64,000 nucleotides of DNA from Ehretia macrophylla (GCA_037974665.1 CM075767.1:16880840-16944839), one strand, 5' to 3'. Shown: positions 35,006-47,456, counted from the stretch's first letter. The notes: generated by a model from the sequence alone, not told the origin. Numbers and translations are program-made.

Positions 35006-36329
35006 ATGACCCCTTTTGATGTGAATGCTTTTCTTAATCTACCTAGTGAGTCACCCAATCATTGGCCTTTTAAGGATATAACCTCATCCCTTATTCCAAA
35101 TACATGTGAAATTTGTGCTTTATGTTCTCAATTTGGGCATGTCATTATTAATTGTCCTCAATATTTTGAGTTCTTTCATAGTAATATAACTACCACTCAG
35201 GGTTATTTTTTGAAAAATGGTTTGTACTCTAATGCATATAATCCTGAGCAGCAGAATCATCAAAATTCATTTGGGATCAAAGCAATTCATCTTTTTTGCC
35301 TCATGGTTTTCAAAATCAGAATAATGTATCTCGATTCCCCAACCTCGATCCTTCTGAGTTTCGTGAAGACTTTGGATGCAATTTTTTAAATCAAAATATT
35401 TGTCATCCTAACTCAACTGAACTTACTTCTCCTGAATCAGATTTCGATAACAAGATCAGTCAACTTGTCCAGCTCGTCGAATCCAACCACAAATCCTTAG
35501 ATAGGCTACAAGACAAAATTGGTCAACTAGCTAAGAGCATAAATAGTTGGACTGATAATGAACACTCTGTTCAACCTGTGACAAACCAATTTGATCAAGA
35601 TAGTTTTGTTAGTGGTGAAACTTTGTGTGACCATGACTTAGGTTTGGTAGAAACTAGGGGACATAAGGAGAGTGAAAAAATGCAAGGGAATGATAGTAGG
35701 AATGAGAGAGAGAATGAGGTAGAAAAGGTCATTTGTTGTTTTGAGGGAGAGGACGAGCTTCATGATTCTACGACTCAATTTGACTTAGCTCCTATACTAG
35801 AGAAGTTGGTTGTCTCCAATTCTTTTATGCCTAGTTCTGACTCTGCTAAGCCTTCTGAGTTTGATGTACATTCTCCTTCAATCCCAGAGCCCAATCATGT
35901 CTAGAGGATGATCTTGATGTCATAATAGCTCAATTTGACTCTTCTACCTTTTTAAGAAAGTTGGGTGCACACAACTCCTTAGATCCTACTTGTTATTTAT
36001 ATGAGTCTTTTAAGCCTACTTCTGGTTCACCTTCTATTCCTTGTCCTGAATCATCTATGAATGATAGTAACCCTATTTTGAAACTCATACCATGGTCTTC
36101 TCATACCGATCATGCATATCTAGGCCCTTATCGTACTCCTCCTATCATTAGAGCATATAATCTTTCATCAAAACATGAGGAGCGTGTGTTGATAGTCCTT
36201 GATCATCAAAAGAGGGCCATTGGGTGGTTAATAAAGGAAGAAGAAAATATTTCCTCCAAAGAGGAAGATTTAGGGCTCGACCCAAATTTGAACGCAATGA
36301 TGTATAGGGAGGTGACTAGATTGTTGTAG
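35006..36329 (+). pseudogene. gag-like polyprotein region, split by two frameshifts
   Basis: The ATG at 35006 opens a frame with an early zinc knuckle, CALCSQFGHVIINC (CX2CX4HX4C), which should bind RNA. Near 35270 the reading moves to another frame, which continues to a TAG at 35902-35904. That part holds a heptad-like stretch (ISQLVQLVESNHKSLDRLQ, about 35455-35520) that may form a coiled coil, then an acidic Ser-rich region. A second shift near 35890 leads into the frame ending at 36329. The knuckle is near the N-terminus, unlike standard Gypsy Gag. Enzyme domains are absent. A structural RNA-packaging role is inferred. Confidence 0.6.
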
Positions 36330-38342
36330 TTTTTGGGTTGACCCTTTGCAAGCAGAGTTCGATTTTAGTGGATTTCATGTGGTCACTAGCAAATTAGAGC
36401 AAAAGCACACACACAAAATCTTGGGATGGGAGTTCTCACCTTATCAAGATGAGTTTGAGAATGATCGCTTCATGCCCCTTACGAAACAATATTTATGGAA
36501 GGGTCCTCTCATATTTTGTTATGAAATCATCATTCGGTTATTTGTGCCCAAATAATTTAAGAGCATTTTGCTCTAACATTGGCGCAGGGCAAAGGGCGTT
36601 AAACTCAGCCTTGCTAGGAGGCACCCTAGACGTAGCTATTAGATTTTACTTTTTTTATGTTAATTTCTTTCCTATCTGCTCTAGTATTATATTTTGTTTT
36701 TAGTTTATTTATTAGGTTCTAGATGTTATAACTTGCATTCCAATCCTACATTTTGCTTCATTCTAGCTGCTTGTGCTTATTTCTTTAGAGTTGATGATAG
36801 ATACTATTATTGCATCTAACGACTCCGGTGATTTCCTAACTTTTAGGTTGGACCTCCACTGGGTTATAGTGGGTTTTACCATTTTCTCGAAAATGGATTA
36901 TTTAATGTAATGGAAGCCTTGGAGTTAACTAGGATGGATACAATGAAAGTAAAACCATTGGCCGAAAGCATAATGTTTGGCTTTCCCTCCTAAGTATGGG
37001 AAAATGTCTGGGGTTTGAGTACGTTGATGGTTTGAAATTAATGGCCTCTCCTCCGCATTTTTAATGTACTTAGTTGACTCCACTTCTGAAGCTGCACAAG
37101 ATTTGTTTAACTGGCTGATATTAAATGGATCCAGGCATTTGAATTCTATCTTTCCATATTTAAATTGTTTCCTTGTCTTTATGATTGTAGTGAGTCGGCT
37201 TTAGTACCTCTCAGAGTTCGGAGTCTTTGTATGGAGATGTAAATGTAGTTGACTAACAAAAAAATATAAAAAAACATAAAAAAATATTTTTTTTTATTCT
37301 TTTATTATTTTTTATCGTTTCTTGTCTTATGTTGTTATTTATTTCCTCTTAAGCTTAATTCAAAGTCGTAGATTTGAAGTGTTACATTTCTTCTCACTAT
37401 TGCCCTCTTCAGGTATGTCCATCCACTCCCTCTATTTCTCTTAATTTCTTTCTTTTTATGTTGTTTCACTATTGTGTTCTCATTATATGTTGTTTTTTTC
37501 CCTTCGTATGCCCCTAGCATGTTTTAATTCTATTTGCTTGAGGACAAGCAAACTTTAGGTTTAGGGGTGTGGGTGTTTAATTATGTCTATTGTTGATTTG
37601 GGAGAAAATTTTAGAACTATGAAATTTTGTGAAATTTTTTTCGATCTTTATGCTTTTTTGTGGATTTTTGGTTGATTTTCCGGTAATTGAGGAGTTCTGA
37701 TAACTTATTGATTAACTCTTATGAATTGATTGAGGAGAGTAGGTAGTTCTTGATTTTATGAGGTAGTTTTGAGTTGAACTTTTAGGATTGATTTTGATGA
37801 AGCCAAGGCGTAAGGACTGTGAGATTATGCCTAGGCTATTGTGGTCCCATGGCTCGGTTGTGAGATGATGAGATATGATGTGGTTGTGGTATGAGTGCCT
37901 TCGCTGGAGTAGTTTTGTTTGCGTGCCTGAGCCCTTATAGTAAAAAAAACAAAAAAACAAAACAAAACAAAACAAAAAAAAAGAAGCAAAACAATAGAAA
38001 AAAAGAAAAAAATTCTTCACTTCTATCTCGTAGCACCACTGTCCTTGTATTCATTGTCTATCTTTAGGGATATGTACTTAAGGCGTGCGGTGTTTCGGTA
38101 TTCAACACTTTGAGCAAGTAAGGTACGCATGGGGTCTTTCAAAGCCTATCAACCTAAGCCTTAAGTGGTTGGGATTGATGACCTTGAAAGCTCGTTACAT
38201 GGGGTGTTTAAAGAGAGAAATCCGAATGAGTTTGCTTCACTACTACACTATAAGATCAATCGTTTCCCGAACCATGTCCTTTAATTGATCGATTCATTAG
38301 AATAACCTCTTGAGAACTTGAAGATTTGCTTAGATCTAAGTC
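36330..38342 (+). other. 3' internal region of the gag-only element, mostly non-coding
   Basis: A short frame (36346-36555) continues with no recognised domain. About 36585-36640 (GCGTTAAACTCAGCC, then GCTAGGAGGCACCCTAG) resembles the non-coding motif after the last ORF in Athila-like elements and can fold into a hairpin. A-rich tracts lie at 37257-37290 and 37944-38012. A first copy of the 3' hairpin lies at 37534-37551. Confidence 0.5.
37534..37551 (+). other. Internal copy of the conserved 3' hairpin plus purine tract
   Basis: TTGCTTG-AGGA-CAAGCAA, a 7-bp stem with a 4-nt loop, followed by TTTAGGTTTAGGGGTGTGGGTG. It is almost the same as the hairpin and tract next to the 3' LTR, but ~800 bp inside the element. 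Confidence 0.7.
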
Positions 38343-38379
38343 TTGCTTGGGGACAAGCAAGCAGTAGGATAAGGGGTGT
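38343..38379 (+). other. 3' hairpin and polypurine tract of the gag-only element
   Basis: TTGCTTG-GGGA-CAAGCAA (38343-38360), then GGATAAGGGGTGT directly before the 3' LTR. The position fits plus-strand priming; the role of the hairpin is unknown. Confidence 0.7.
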
Positions 38380-39624
38380 TGATGTATTCATATTTTTATC
38401 CTATTTCTTCGCATTTTTAGAATTAATTGTGCACATTTATTGAAGAGATTGATTACTTTAATTGTGTTTTTATACATGTAAGAATTTAATCATTAAGGAA
38501 AAAATTTGAAAGGAAGTTAGATGAAGAGAAGGGAATAAAGATTTGTTAGTGGATGGCAAAGCATGGCGAAAAGAATTGAAAAGAGAGAAGGAAAAAATAT
38601 ATATATATATAATAGAGTTGACCCGTTGACCAAGGTTAATACCTTGGCCAAATTGGTCAATGCAATTTAATTAATCCAAATTGGACTTGGATAGAAAGAT
38701 AGAAAAGGGTCCCACGGCCAATCTTGGCCATGTGCTCGAGAGAAAAAGTGGAAAAAGAAGAGCTCCGAATTAAGAATTCAACGAATGATTGGGATGTGAA
38801 TCAAGCTTTGAACATCGTTTTCAACACATTAAATTTATTTTATCGGGAAAGTTCGCTTCAAATTCTTTTCCTAATTTCAGTGTAATTCTTTTGAATATGA
38901 ACAAATAATTCATTGTTTATGGTAGAATTTCTGTGTAATAGTCTTGATTCTATGGTCTTGGATTTAAATTTACTATTTTGATGCTTTATATATTTTTATG
39001 ATTTATGTTCTTTAATATTTATTGTTTAATGCATAATAGATATTCTTATGCTAAATTATATAGAATATATATTTGGGTTTTATTACAAAAACTATAGGTT
39101 GTACTATAGTTTTTCTGTACTTAATTTCTTAACGAGTTATCCTAAGATTTTAGGATAAATTTACACTCCAACTAGATAAAGAACTTGGGGATAGCGTTGC
39201 ACCTTTAAACTAGGTTTGACTCGTTAATTAATTAGACATAGGTAATTAATTAATTAATTAGACTTGTAGTCTAATTCCGCATTAGAATAGGAAAATCCTA
39301 AGTTCGAGCTTAGAATTTAAGCTTTTCATAGGAATCTGATCCCCAAACCTTCCCAATTGTTATTAAATCTCAATTTCAGCTTTTGTATTTAATTTTAGTT
39401 TTATTTTATTTTCATTAGCTTTAGTTGAAACTTCAATATATCATTTAATTTACTGCAATTACTTAGGCACTTTACATACATTTTTTTCATAAAACTTTCA
39501 AATCACCTTTCTGTGGATTCGACCTCGCACCTAAGCACACTACTCTACAACCAATCGTGCACTTGAGAGTTGAAACTTGACTTAGATTTGATCTTAATTT
39601 ATATCCTAAGCTAAGCACCTATCA
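38380..39624 (+). repeat. 3' LTR of the gag-only element (1245 bp)
   Basis: Begins TGATGTATTCA and ends AGCACCTATCA, followed by the target duplication GATCA. Compared with the 5' LTR it has scattered substitutions and small indels, for example near 39025. Confidence 0.9.
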
Positions 39625-40010
39625 GATCACCTTGGCGAAGCCGTCACTGAAAGAAAGGAAAGGTTCTATTGATGAATAGTCCAAAGAATTCTAATGGTAA
39701 CGAGATACACTTGGTCGGAAGGTAAAGTTGATTAAGTTTATCTTGAATAAACTCCCAGTTAAATTTGTCATATGCCTTCTCAAGGTCCACCTTAATTGTC
39801 ATAAATGCTTTGTTACCCTATCATTTTCTCAGCTTCTTAGTTACATGATTTTCGATAACATTCCTACTCTACTTATTACTCTTCTGGAGAATCATATTAG
39901 AGGTGTTACAACATCTTGAATAATTTTGTAATTACATGGCTACGACCTCCTTTGAAGCCAAAAAAATCCTTTGCTATGTAGAATCTTGAAAAAGTCGTTT
40001 GTTTAAGGTT
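39625..40010 (-). pseudogene. L1-type LINE ORF2, 5' part (RT), antisense
   Basis: On the minus strand this encodes TIKVDLEKAYDKFNWEF, the conserved L1 reverse transcriptase block, and further on RLRQGD just before the insertion point at 39625. The motif resumes with DPLSPYLFI at 33608, so the LTR element entered inside one RT motif. Upstream coding is full of stops and fades near 40010 at a poly-G tract. Not functional. Confidence 0.8.
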
Positions 40011-40020
40011 TTGGGGGGAT

Positions 40021-40870
40021 CGGAGGGGGGAGGGGGGGGGGGGGGGGGGGGGGGGGCACGCCGAGATTTTTGATTGTGTCTAGATTGATTAGAGGTTTAA
40101 CTTCCTTCTCCCCATGATTAGCATGTAAAGTGGTGCCATCTCTTTTAGCATTGTTGACCATTTTTTAATTTTCTCATGATTTCTTCATTCATCAACAATA
40201 AATCTTATGGCAATAATCGATCTCTTATCTGTATGACCGAGAGGACAACATTACAATAATATTGTTTTAATTAAACTTATGATTTATTTGGCATATTAAA
40301 AGATGAGAAAAAATTAAAAACATTTATAATTTTGACAAACCAATTAAGTATTCACATAAAAGATAACAAGTGAGTGATAAAAATAAGACAGTATTGAGTA
40401 ATGCTCGAACTTGAAATTTTGTTTAATCTTAATTAATAGTCTCGTTCTTGCTTTAGTTCCCCATAAACGAAGAACAAGTAGGTGGTTACTTAGGTGGTTT
40501 GTAATGGTAATTTTAAGTTGCAAAATTGAGTTCATACTAACATTTAATTGTTTTCATCACATTAAATAAATATTAAAGAAGCATTCTCGTTCCACAAGTG
40601 TCCGCATAAGTCTTTTCTTTTTTGACCCGTAACATCCTATTCATCCTAGCAAATGGCATAGAAAAGTCTGCTTAAGAAGAACGCCGAAGAGAAGAGATTT
40701 ATTCTAGTGACACACATAAGCTTATACAATTAAGGTCATTTTTTGTTTAGTCTATTGTTTAGAGTATATATTGGAATACATTGCTTCATTACGGAGTTTA
40801 TAATCTCGTGTAAATCTAATGTTTTCCCACAAATGAATACAATTCCTTTTTAGATTGCTTGTAATTACAC
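40021..40870. repeat. Segmental duplication, copy B, right part, with poly-G tract
   Basis: Begins with about 36 near-uniform G residues (40021-40056), then aligns with copy A from about 8560 to 9890 (GATTGTGTCTAGATTGATTAG, GACCGAGAGGACAACATTAC). It lacks the A-specific insert and direct repeat. Copy C starts only ~160 bp further on. Confidence 0.8.
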
Positions 40871-41940
40871 TATTTGATAGCTGTCTGTCAAGTTGAAAAT
40901 TTCAATAAAATGGGTACAAATACGATGAAGGAGTTTTAGACACACATGGAAGTAAGATCAAAATGATTCAATCTATAAAATTTAGACTCGTGTCTTTCAT
41001 GAGACAGTCTCACCACCTCTCACAAAGATTTGTTAGGCCCACTTGTTTGTAAGAGGGCCCACGGTGAGGCTGTCTTTATCGGAGAAAAATTCTAAATTTT
41101 AGTGAGACTTGAGATTTCTTCGGCTGTCTTCACAAAGATTTATTTGGTTGCCTAGACAAAGAGAGCTGAAAAAGGCACAGGGGGATGAATATGAATTTTG
41201 CTCCCCGTACAACCGCATATAATTTTTTTTTTAGGGTTATTTTAAGGGTGGTAACGTTTGGAATATAAATGAAAATTTTATTTAGGTTTTGAGTGCAAAT
41301 CAATTAAAAAAGTATTTTCAAGTTAGTTTAATAGTAAAGTGTTTAAAATATAAGCGAAAAACTTATTTAAGTTTTGGCTTTAAATCAGCTAAAAAATTAT
41401 TATCCTATGGAGTGGCGGACCTAGGCACTCGAACTCAGAAGGTGCACTCATGCCGTAAGAGAGATCATGGTATACTATCATACAATGAAAGTCTCCAATA
41501 TAATAATTTAAAAAAAAAAAAACAAAAAAAAAGAAAAAAAATGTTTTTTTTTTCCAAGTTAAGGAGTTGCACATATACTCCTCAATTGAATATAAGTCTG
41601 TCACTGATCGTGTGCGAGAAATTTATTTAAGTTTTGGATTCAAATTAACTAAAAAATTATTTTAAAATTAGCTTAATAGGGAAGTATTTGGAGTATAAAT
41701 TAAAAATTTGTTTAAATTTAATTTTGAATAAGTCAAAAAAATATTTTCTTTAAAGTCAATATCGATTTTGACCTGGCGGTACAATCACATATACTTTTCA
41801 ACTTTTGTTTTATTTTTTTTAATTTTCTTGGGTCAATCACAATTTGCCCACCATCAAGGACACGTAGGAGACAGCTAGCAGTTAATACATGCACCAGAAC
41901 ACACGTATGTGTATGCCCTATGTGCATATAAAAAATGGAG

Positions 41941-42630
41941 ATAAAAATCTTTTGATCCATAAACTTTTGAGAAAGTGACCATTTGATCTTTTAATTTTTG
42001 AAAAGTAATTATTTGGTTTATTTTAATGTTAATTTTTTTATTTTACTCTTTGATAATTTTTTTTTTTTTGGTATGGTATTAAATATATGTTTGAAATATC
42101 ACCAAAAATAAAAAAAATACTAAAAAATACCAAAAATTCACAAAATGAAATTAAAGACACGTTTGGGATATCTCCTGCATGATCATTTTGGATTATCAAG
42201 TTAAAAAATAATATATGTTATTGTATGTCAAAAGTAACTGTTCGTGAACAGTTATCAAGTTAAAAAATTATAATTTATTTTTGCCAACAATTACTTTTGA
42301 CCCACAATAACATCTCTTATTTTTGAACTTAATAATTGTTCTGTTTACTTCTACTCTAATTGTAGTAGATGATGATGTTGAAGATATTTTGTAGAAATTG
42401 TAATTTTTTTTTGTTTTGGTTTAGACATGTATATTTTGTGATTTTTTTGGCGATTCTTTCTTATTTTTTATGATATTCTAATATCATGCAGGAGAGAGAA
42501 AATAATCCAAAAATAAAATAAAAAAATCACAAAAAATTAATATTAAAATAGACCAAATTATTACTTTTTAAAAGTTGAAGAATTAAATGGTGACTTCTCC
42601 AAAAACTTAAGAGACCAAAAGGTTTCTAAC
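41941..42630. mobile_element. Foldback element, copy C counterpart of 1162-1866
   Basis: Same arms and order as in copy A, with small indels. The central palindrome (42235-42254) now reads AACTGTTCGTGAACAGTT: the middle CG has become TG, which fits deamination of a methylated CpG. Confidence 0.6.
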
Positions 42631-43642
42631 TCTAAAAAAATGTCAACTTGCTTAATATTTTGTTGCCAAGTGCCTTGCAGACACATATGGATCAATTGGA
42701 CTTTGACAGACTCAAAGACATCTTGATTTTAGATTTGACGCGCTTTGAAGTATCCCACGGTGATCCAATCTTGTGCACCATCGGCAATTGTATAACTTCC
42801 TAAATAAGTAATAAGTTCCATATTAGACTACCAATCAGAAAATTAATTTACTTCACAATAAATATAAATAAAGCTAAAACTTTCGATGACCACCTATGGT
42901 CTACAAACACGTTTTTTTATTTATTTATTATTTTTTTTATTTGTTATCGTGGTAACTTAATTAATAGAATTCGACTTTTAATTAGTAAATTTAAAAGTAA
43001 AATATATGTTTTAACATATGCTCCAAATCAATTAAAAAATAAACTGAATAAGCAGTTCAAAAGTTTCGAACTAGAGGGTATAAGTTTTTAATATGTTTCT
43101 TGAAGATAAAGTCTGGACATGTCATGTAAATTTTGAAACTTCAGGAACCTAATAGCAATTAAACTTATTCTCCTGCCAATAAGGGTTAAAACCATTTTAG
43201 TCCTTAAAGTTTGTCCTAAAAACTAAATTGGTCTCTCAATTTTGCAAAAAGACCAAAGAGGTCCCTCTGGTTAACTTCTGTTAGTCAATTACTAACGGTC
43301 AAAGTGTTGACTGACTTAAAAGACTATTCTACTTTTAAGTAACATATATTATAAATGAAAATTATAAAAAGGTCCAAATCAGTCCAAAAACACCATTATT
43401 CACATCATTCACAAAGGAAAAATAAAAGAAAAACTAAAAATAATCCGTTCAAACATAAATAAATTAAAAATCAGTAATACATCGATAAAAAATAATTTTG
43501 CAGAAGGGACTAGAATATTTAAGACTGAGACAATGATCGTAATTAATTGTCATAACAATCAATACAGTCTTAGCATATGTAGCGACAGACAGGGACTTAC
43601 TTTGCCTCTTCTGGTTGGTTTGCAGTACGCAATGCCCATGAT

Positions 43643-46600
43643 CAGGGGCGGAGCCAGAAATTGAGTATTAGGGGGGCCGAAATTATTTTTTTTGTACAGT
43701 ATTTTTTGTACAGTATTTTTTGTATAGTATTTTTTTGTACAGTAAACTTAATAAGGCATATATATACTAGCAAAAACAAAATGCAACTATAGAAATTAAT
43801 GTAAATAAAATAATATTTATAAAAAATAACAGAAAATATGCAAAGAAATGTTTACCTCATCAGTCAATGAAGTTGGGCTCGTCTTTCTTTCATGGAATAG
43901 AATTCATCAATTATTGTATCTACAGGAATATCTTTGGCAATTTCTTTTTCTATATAGATAATTAAGCTATCTTTGAGAAAGCCATCCTCCATCCGATTAC
44001 GAAGACTTGTTTTGATAACCTTCATGGCAGAAAAAGCTCGTTCTGTAGTTGCTGTCGAGACAGGAAGAGTTAAAATTAACCGTATCAACCTATCAACTAA
44101 AGGATAAGCTTTTGATTTTCCAGTTATCAGCAATCCTCTACACAGATCTGCTATGCTAGTCAAATTTTTCAAATCAGGGTGATTAGGCACATCAAGCTCA
44201 TAATGTTGCAATTGATAACTCAAACAGCTCATCTCTTGTTCAGAGAAATCAGAAGGATAAAATTTCTCAGCAAGTTTGCATATGTCATTAATTGCAAATG
44301 ACTTGTAGCCATCCCTAGGATCCAAAGCTGTGCTAAGAATAAGAACCTCGGTTGCTTGCTCATTAAATCTATTGTTTAACTCTTGTAATTGTTGGTCTAT
44401 AGTAGCTGTAAATAAGTCTACTCGGTAATGATGCTCCACTGTTACAATATCCTTTTGATGGCGAAGTCGGACTATGTCAGAATATGAAACATTCATATCA
44501 GGAACTTGTATATTTCGATGAGAAGCAAAAGATGTCACATTCTCAATAAGAGTTTCCCAACCATCATCTCTCAACATTTGCATTAACAGTTTTGTATTAG
44601 AAACCATATGCAGAGCATTTAAAATATCCTGAGATTTCTGTTGCAGAGCTTGGCAAAGCACGTTTGTAATCCCCATAATTTCTTTCATCACGTGCAAGAT
44701 AAATACAAAATCAAATGACATCAATACCTTAATAGCAAAGTTCGCATCTCCACGTTGCGAGTATGTAGATCCTTCAATAGCTATATTCTGTAGAACTACA
44801 AAAGTGGCGTCAAACAACCTTATCAAACTACAAATTGAATTAAAATGGGAACTCCATCTAGTATCTCCAGGCCGTTGTAAAGTTCCTATTTGATTGGCCC
44901 CTCTACCAGTATCAATCTTGCCACGTTCAATTAAACTTGCATTTTCAGCTACTTGGGCAGCTTGTAATTCATCATTGCGCTTGGAAGAAGACCCAATGAT
45001 GTTAACAATGAAACTCAAGTTTCCAAAAAAGATATGTATATCAGGAACTTCTCTAGATGCAGCAACAAGAGCTAGTTGTAACTGATGAGCTAAGCAATGC
45101 ACGTAATAAGCATAAGGACAATCTTTAAGAAACAAAGCTTGTAACCCATTCCATTCTCCACGCATATTACTAGCTCCATCATACCCTTGACCACGAATAT
45201 TAAGAACATTGAGGTTATGATGAGATAATGCACAACAAATCTCTCTTTTAAAAGTTAATGCTTTTGTATCTTTAACATGAATCAAGTCCATAAATCTCTC
45301 TTTAATAAATCCTTCATTATCAACAAATCTAATAACAAGAGCCATTTGCTCTCTCTTAGATTCATCCCGAGATTCATCAACAATTAAGCAAAACATTGCT
45401 TCACCAATCTCTTCACGAATTTTGTTTTGCACATTTCTAGCCAAAACGGACAAAATTTCTTTTTGAATACCATGTGATGTGTATTTTGCATTTTTTGGGG
45501 CATTATCTAAAACAACTCCCTCTACTTGCTCATTATAAGATGCTAACAACTTTATCATTTCAAGAAAGTTGCCTTGGTTTATTGAATCTAAACTTTCATC
45601 ATGCCCTCTAAAAGCACATCCTTGAAATGTTAACCATCGAATAGCATCTATGGAAGCTTTAAGGCGCAAACGATTACTTAAAATTTGTGAAGAAGTTTGC
45701 CTTTGAATCACCTTTTCAATATGAGAAGACTGGTTCTTCAAATTCTCACAATATTTGGTAGCTGAATTATGAATTGAATTTGAATCCTTCCCCTCATGAG
45801 ATAAAAAAGCACAATCTTTTCCGTTATTTACTTTTTTCCAGCTTTTAAATCCCTTAACTGTGAATGCTTCTGATCCGAATTTTCCAATTGATTCTTTTGC
45901 GAATATGTAGCAAGGAAAACAAAATACAGCATCCTTTGTAGGTGAATACTCTAACCAAGGAAATGTTTTAAACCAATGGGCTTGAAATCGGCGTCGATGA
46001 CTCTCTTGTCCAGACTATGGATAATGTGATTGAATATGTTGATATGGACCGAAATGAATATATGCTCTACGAATTTCATCTCTTTGATTCACTGGATACT
46101 CCCAAATTTGAGGACGTAAACCCGGGTCACGGACTAAAGAACTTATTTCAATTGTCTCATTTTCAATCTTTTGACATTTTGTTGGTGATTCTAAACTCAC
46201 ATTTGTATCAATATTAGATATAGAAGCTTGTTCTTCAGGTTCTATCTCAACTTCCTTTTCTTTCCTTTTAAAGAATGAATAAATTGTTTTAGCCTTATTC
46301 ATATTTGACCTGAAAATATTTAAAAAAGATAGAGTTATTCTTATTTTTTATATATATGATTGATCAACATCAACTTATATAATTTTTTTCTCAAATACAA
46401 TTTATTTCCAGAAATATTCTCTAGTGGCAATTAAACTACTAAAATTAGTATCATTTATATTTTCTAACAAGTTATTCTTATTTTTTATATATATGATTGA
46501 TCAACATCAACTTATATAATTTTTTTTCTCAAATACAATTTATTTCCAGAAATATTCTCTAGTGGCAATTAAACTACTAAAATTAGTATCATTTATATTT

Positions 46601-47089
46601 TCTAACAATTTAAAAAGTAATAATCAACATATAATAAAAAATAGATACATATAAACAACAATGTACAAGGAAAGTAAATAGATTACACAAAAAAATTAAC
46701 AAAATAATTCTGTACTTATAAATTATATAGTAAAAAATTAATAAATAGAGATATATTACCTTAGACACGCAATAATTGAATTTGGGAAGAATAATTGGTG
46801 AAGACTGAAAATTATAGCTTGGGATCTGCAAAAAAAATAATAATAAAACATTAAAATTTTATTTAGAATAAATGAAGTCTAAAGATTACATAAAAGTCAA
46901 AAGATAAGAGATCACTTACATAGCTAATGGAGTTTGGAGAAGAATACAAATTACAATGTTATGGTTATTAATTAGAGAAATTCTTTTGAAATATGAAATT
47001 CAAAGCTTAGAGGCAGAGGATTTTATCTCTTACGATTTGTTTTGCTTGTTTGAGGTAGAGGCTAAACTTTTGCTAAATCTGAAATCATT

Positions 47090-47120
<31 letters not shown>

Positions 47121-47456
47121 GCAAAAGCTAACATAATGGGAAACAAAGTTTACATAAAATCGGGGCCAAAGCTAACACTAAATAAAAATATCACTAGTTT
47201 TTTTTTTTTTTTTTTTAAGTGGGGGCCAGTTATGATTTTGTTTTGATTGTTAGAGACAGAAGTTACTTGTTAGTCGTTAGAAATCTGAAATCATTGCCCA
47301 AAAAAAAAAAACAAAAGCTAACATAATGGGAGACAAACTTTACATAAAATGGGGGGCCAAAGTTGACAACAAATAAAAAATATCTTTGATTTTTTTTTTT
47401 TTTTTAAAGTTGGGGGGGCCGGGCCCCCCCGGGCCCCCCTCGTACCACCGCCCCTG
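43643..47456 (-). mobile_element. hAT superfamily DNA transposon, copy C (3814 bp)
   Basis: Same element as 3580-7384 but inverted. Ends are CAGGGGCGGAG and the complement of CAGGGGCGGTG. The 8-bp target duplication is CCCATGAT (43635-43642 and 47457-47464). Copy A has the single empty site CCCATGAT at 2844-2851. The two hAT copies look more alike than the two duplicated blocks around them, so both probably moved after the duplication. Subterminal direct repeats and the intron with a 138-bp duplication are shared. Confidence 0.95.
43864..46302 (-). CDS. TTF-type zinc-finger hAT transposase, one in-frame UAG
   Basis: Would cut and paste elements with the CAGGGGCGG termini, in the nucleus. From the ATG at 46300-46302, 95 codons lead to TAG (46015-46017); the same frame then runs open for ~716 codons to 43864. 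After the stop come a TTF-type zinc finger (FPWLEYS, FCFPCYIF), a DUF4371-like domain, and VDESRDES and GQGYDGASNM (residues 121-128 and 184-193 counted from the TTG at 45739-45741). The C-terminal dimerisation motif ATTERAFSAMK follows. Total ~812 codons, usual for the family. The TTG is not a likely start; the first ATG after the stop lies well inside the DUF4371-like domain. Whether the UAG is read through, or the protein is made at all, is unknown. Confidence 0.8.

Larger units (their letters stand above)
33609..39624 (+). mobile_element. Non-autonomous gag-only LTR retrotransposon (TR-GAG-like)
   Basis: Two ~1.24-kb LTRs start TGATGTATTCATATTTTTAT and end in a TATCA or CATCA tail. The flanks are GATCG (33604-33608) and GATCA (39625-39629), a 5-bp target duplication with one G/A change. 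A primer-binding site like that for Asp-tRNA follows the 5' LTR. The 3.5-kb interior has a broken gag-like region only; I see no protease, reverse transcriptase or integrase motifs. It sits inside an antisense L1 fragment. The primer site and 3' hairpin resemble Athila/Tat-type Gypsy elements, which may supply its enzymes. Confidence 0.85.
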
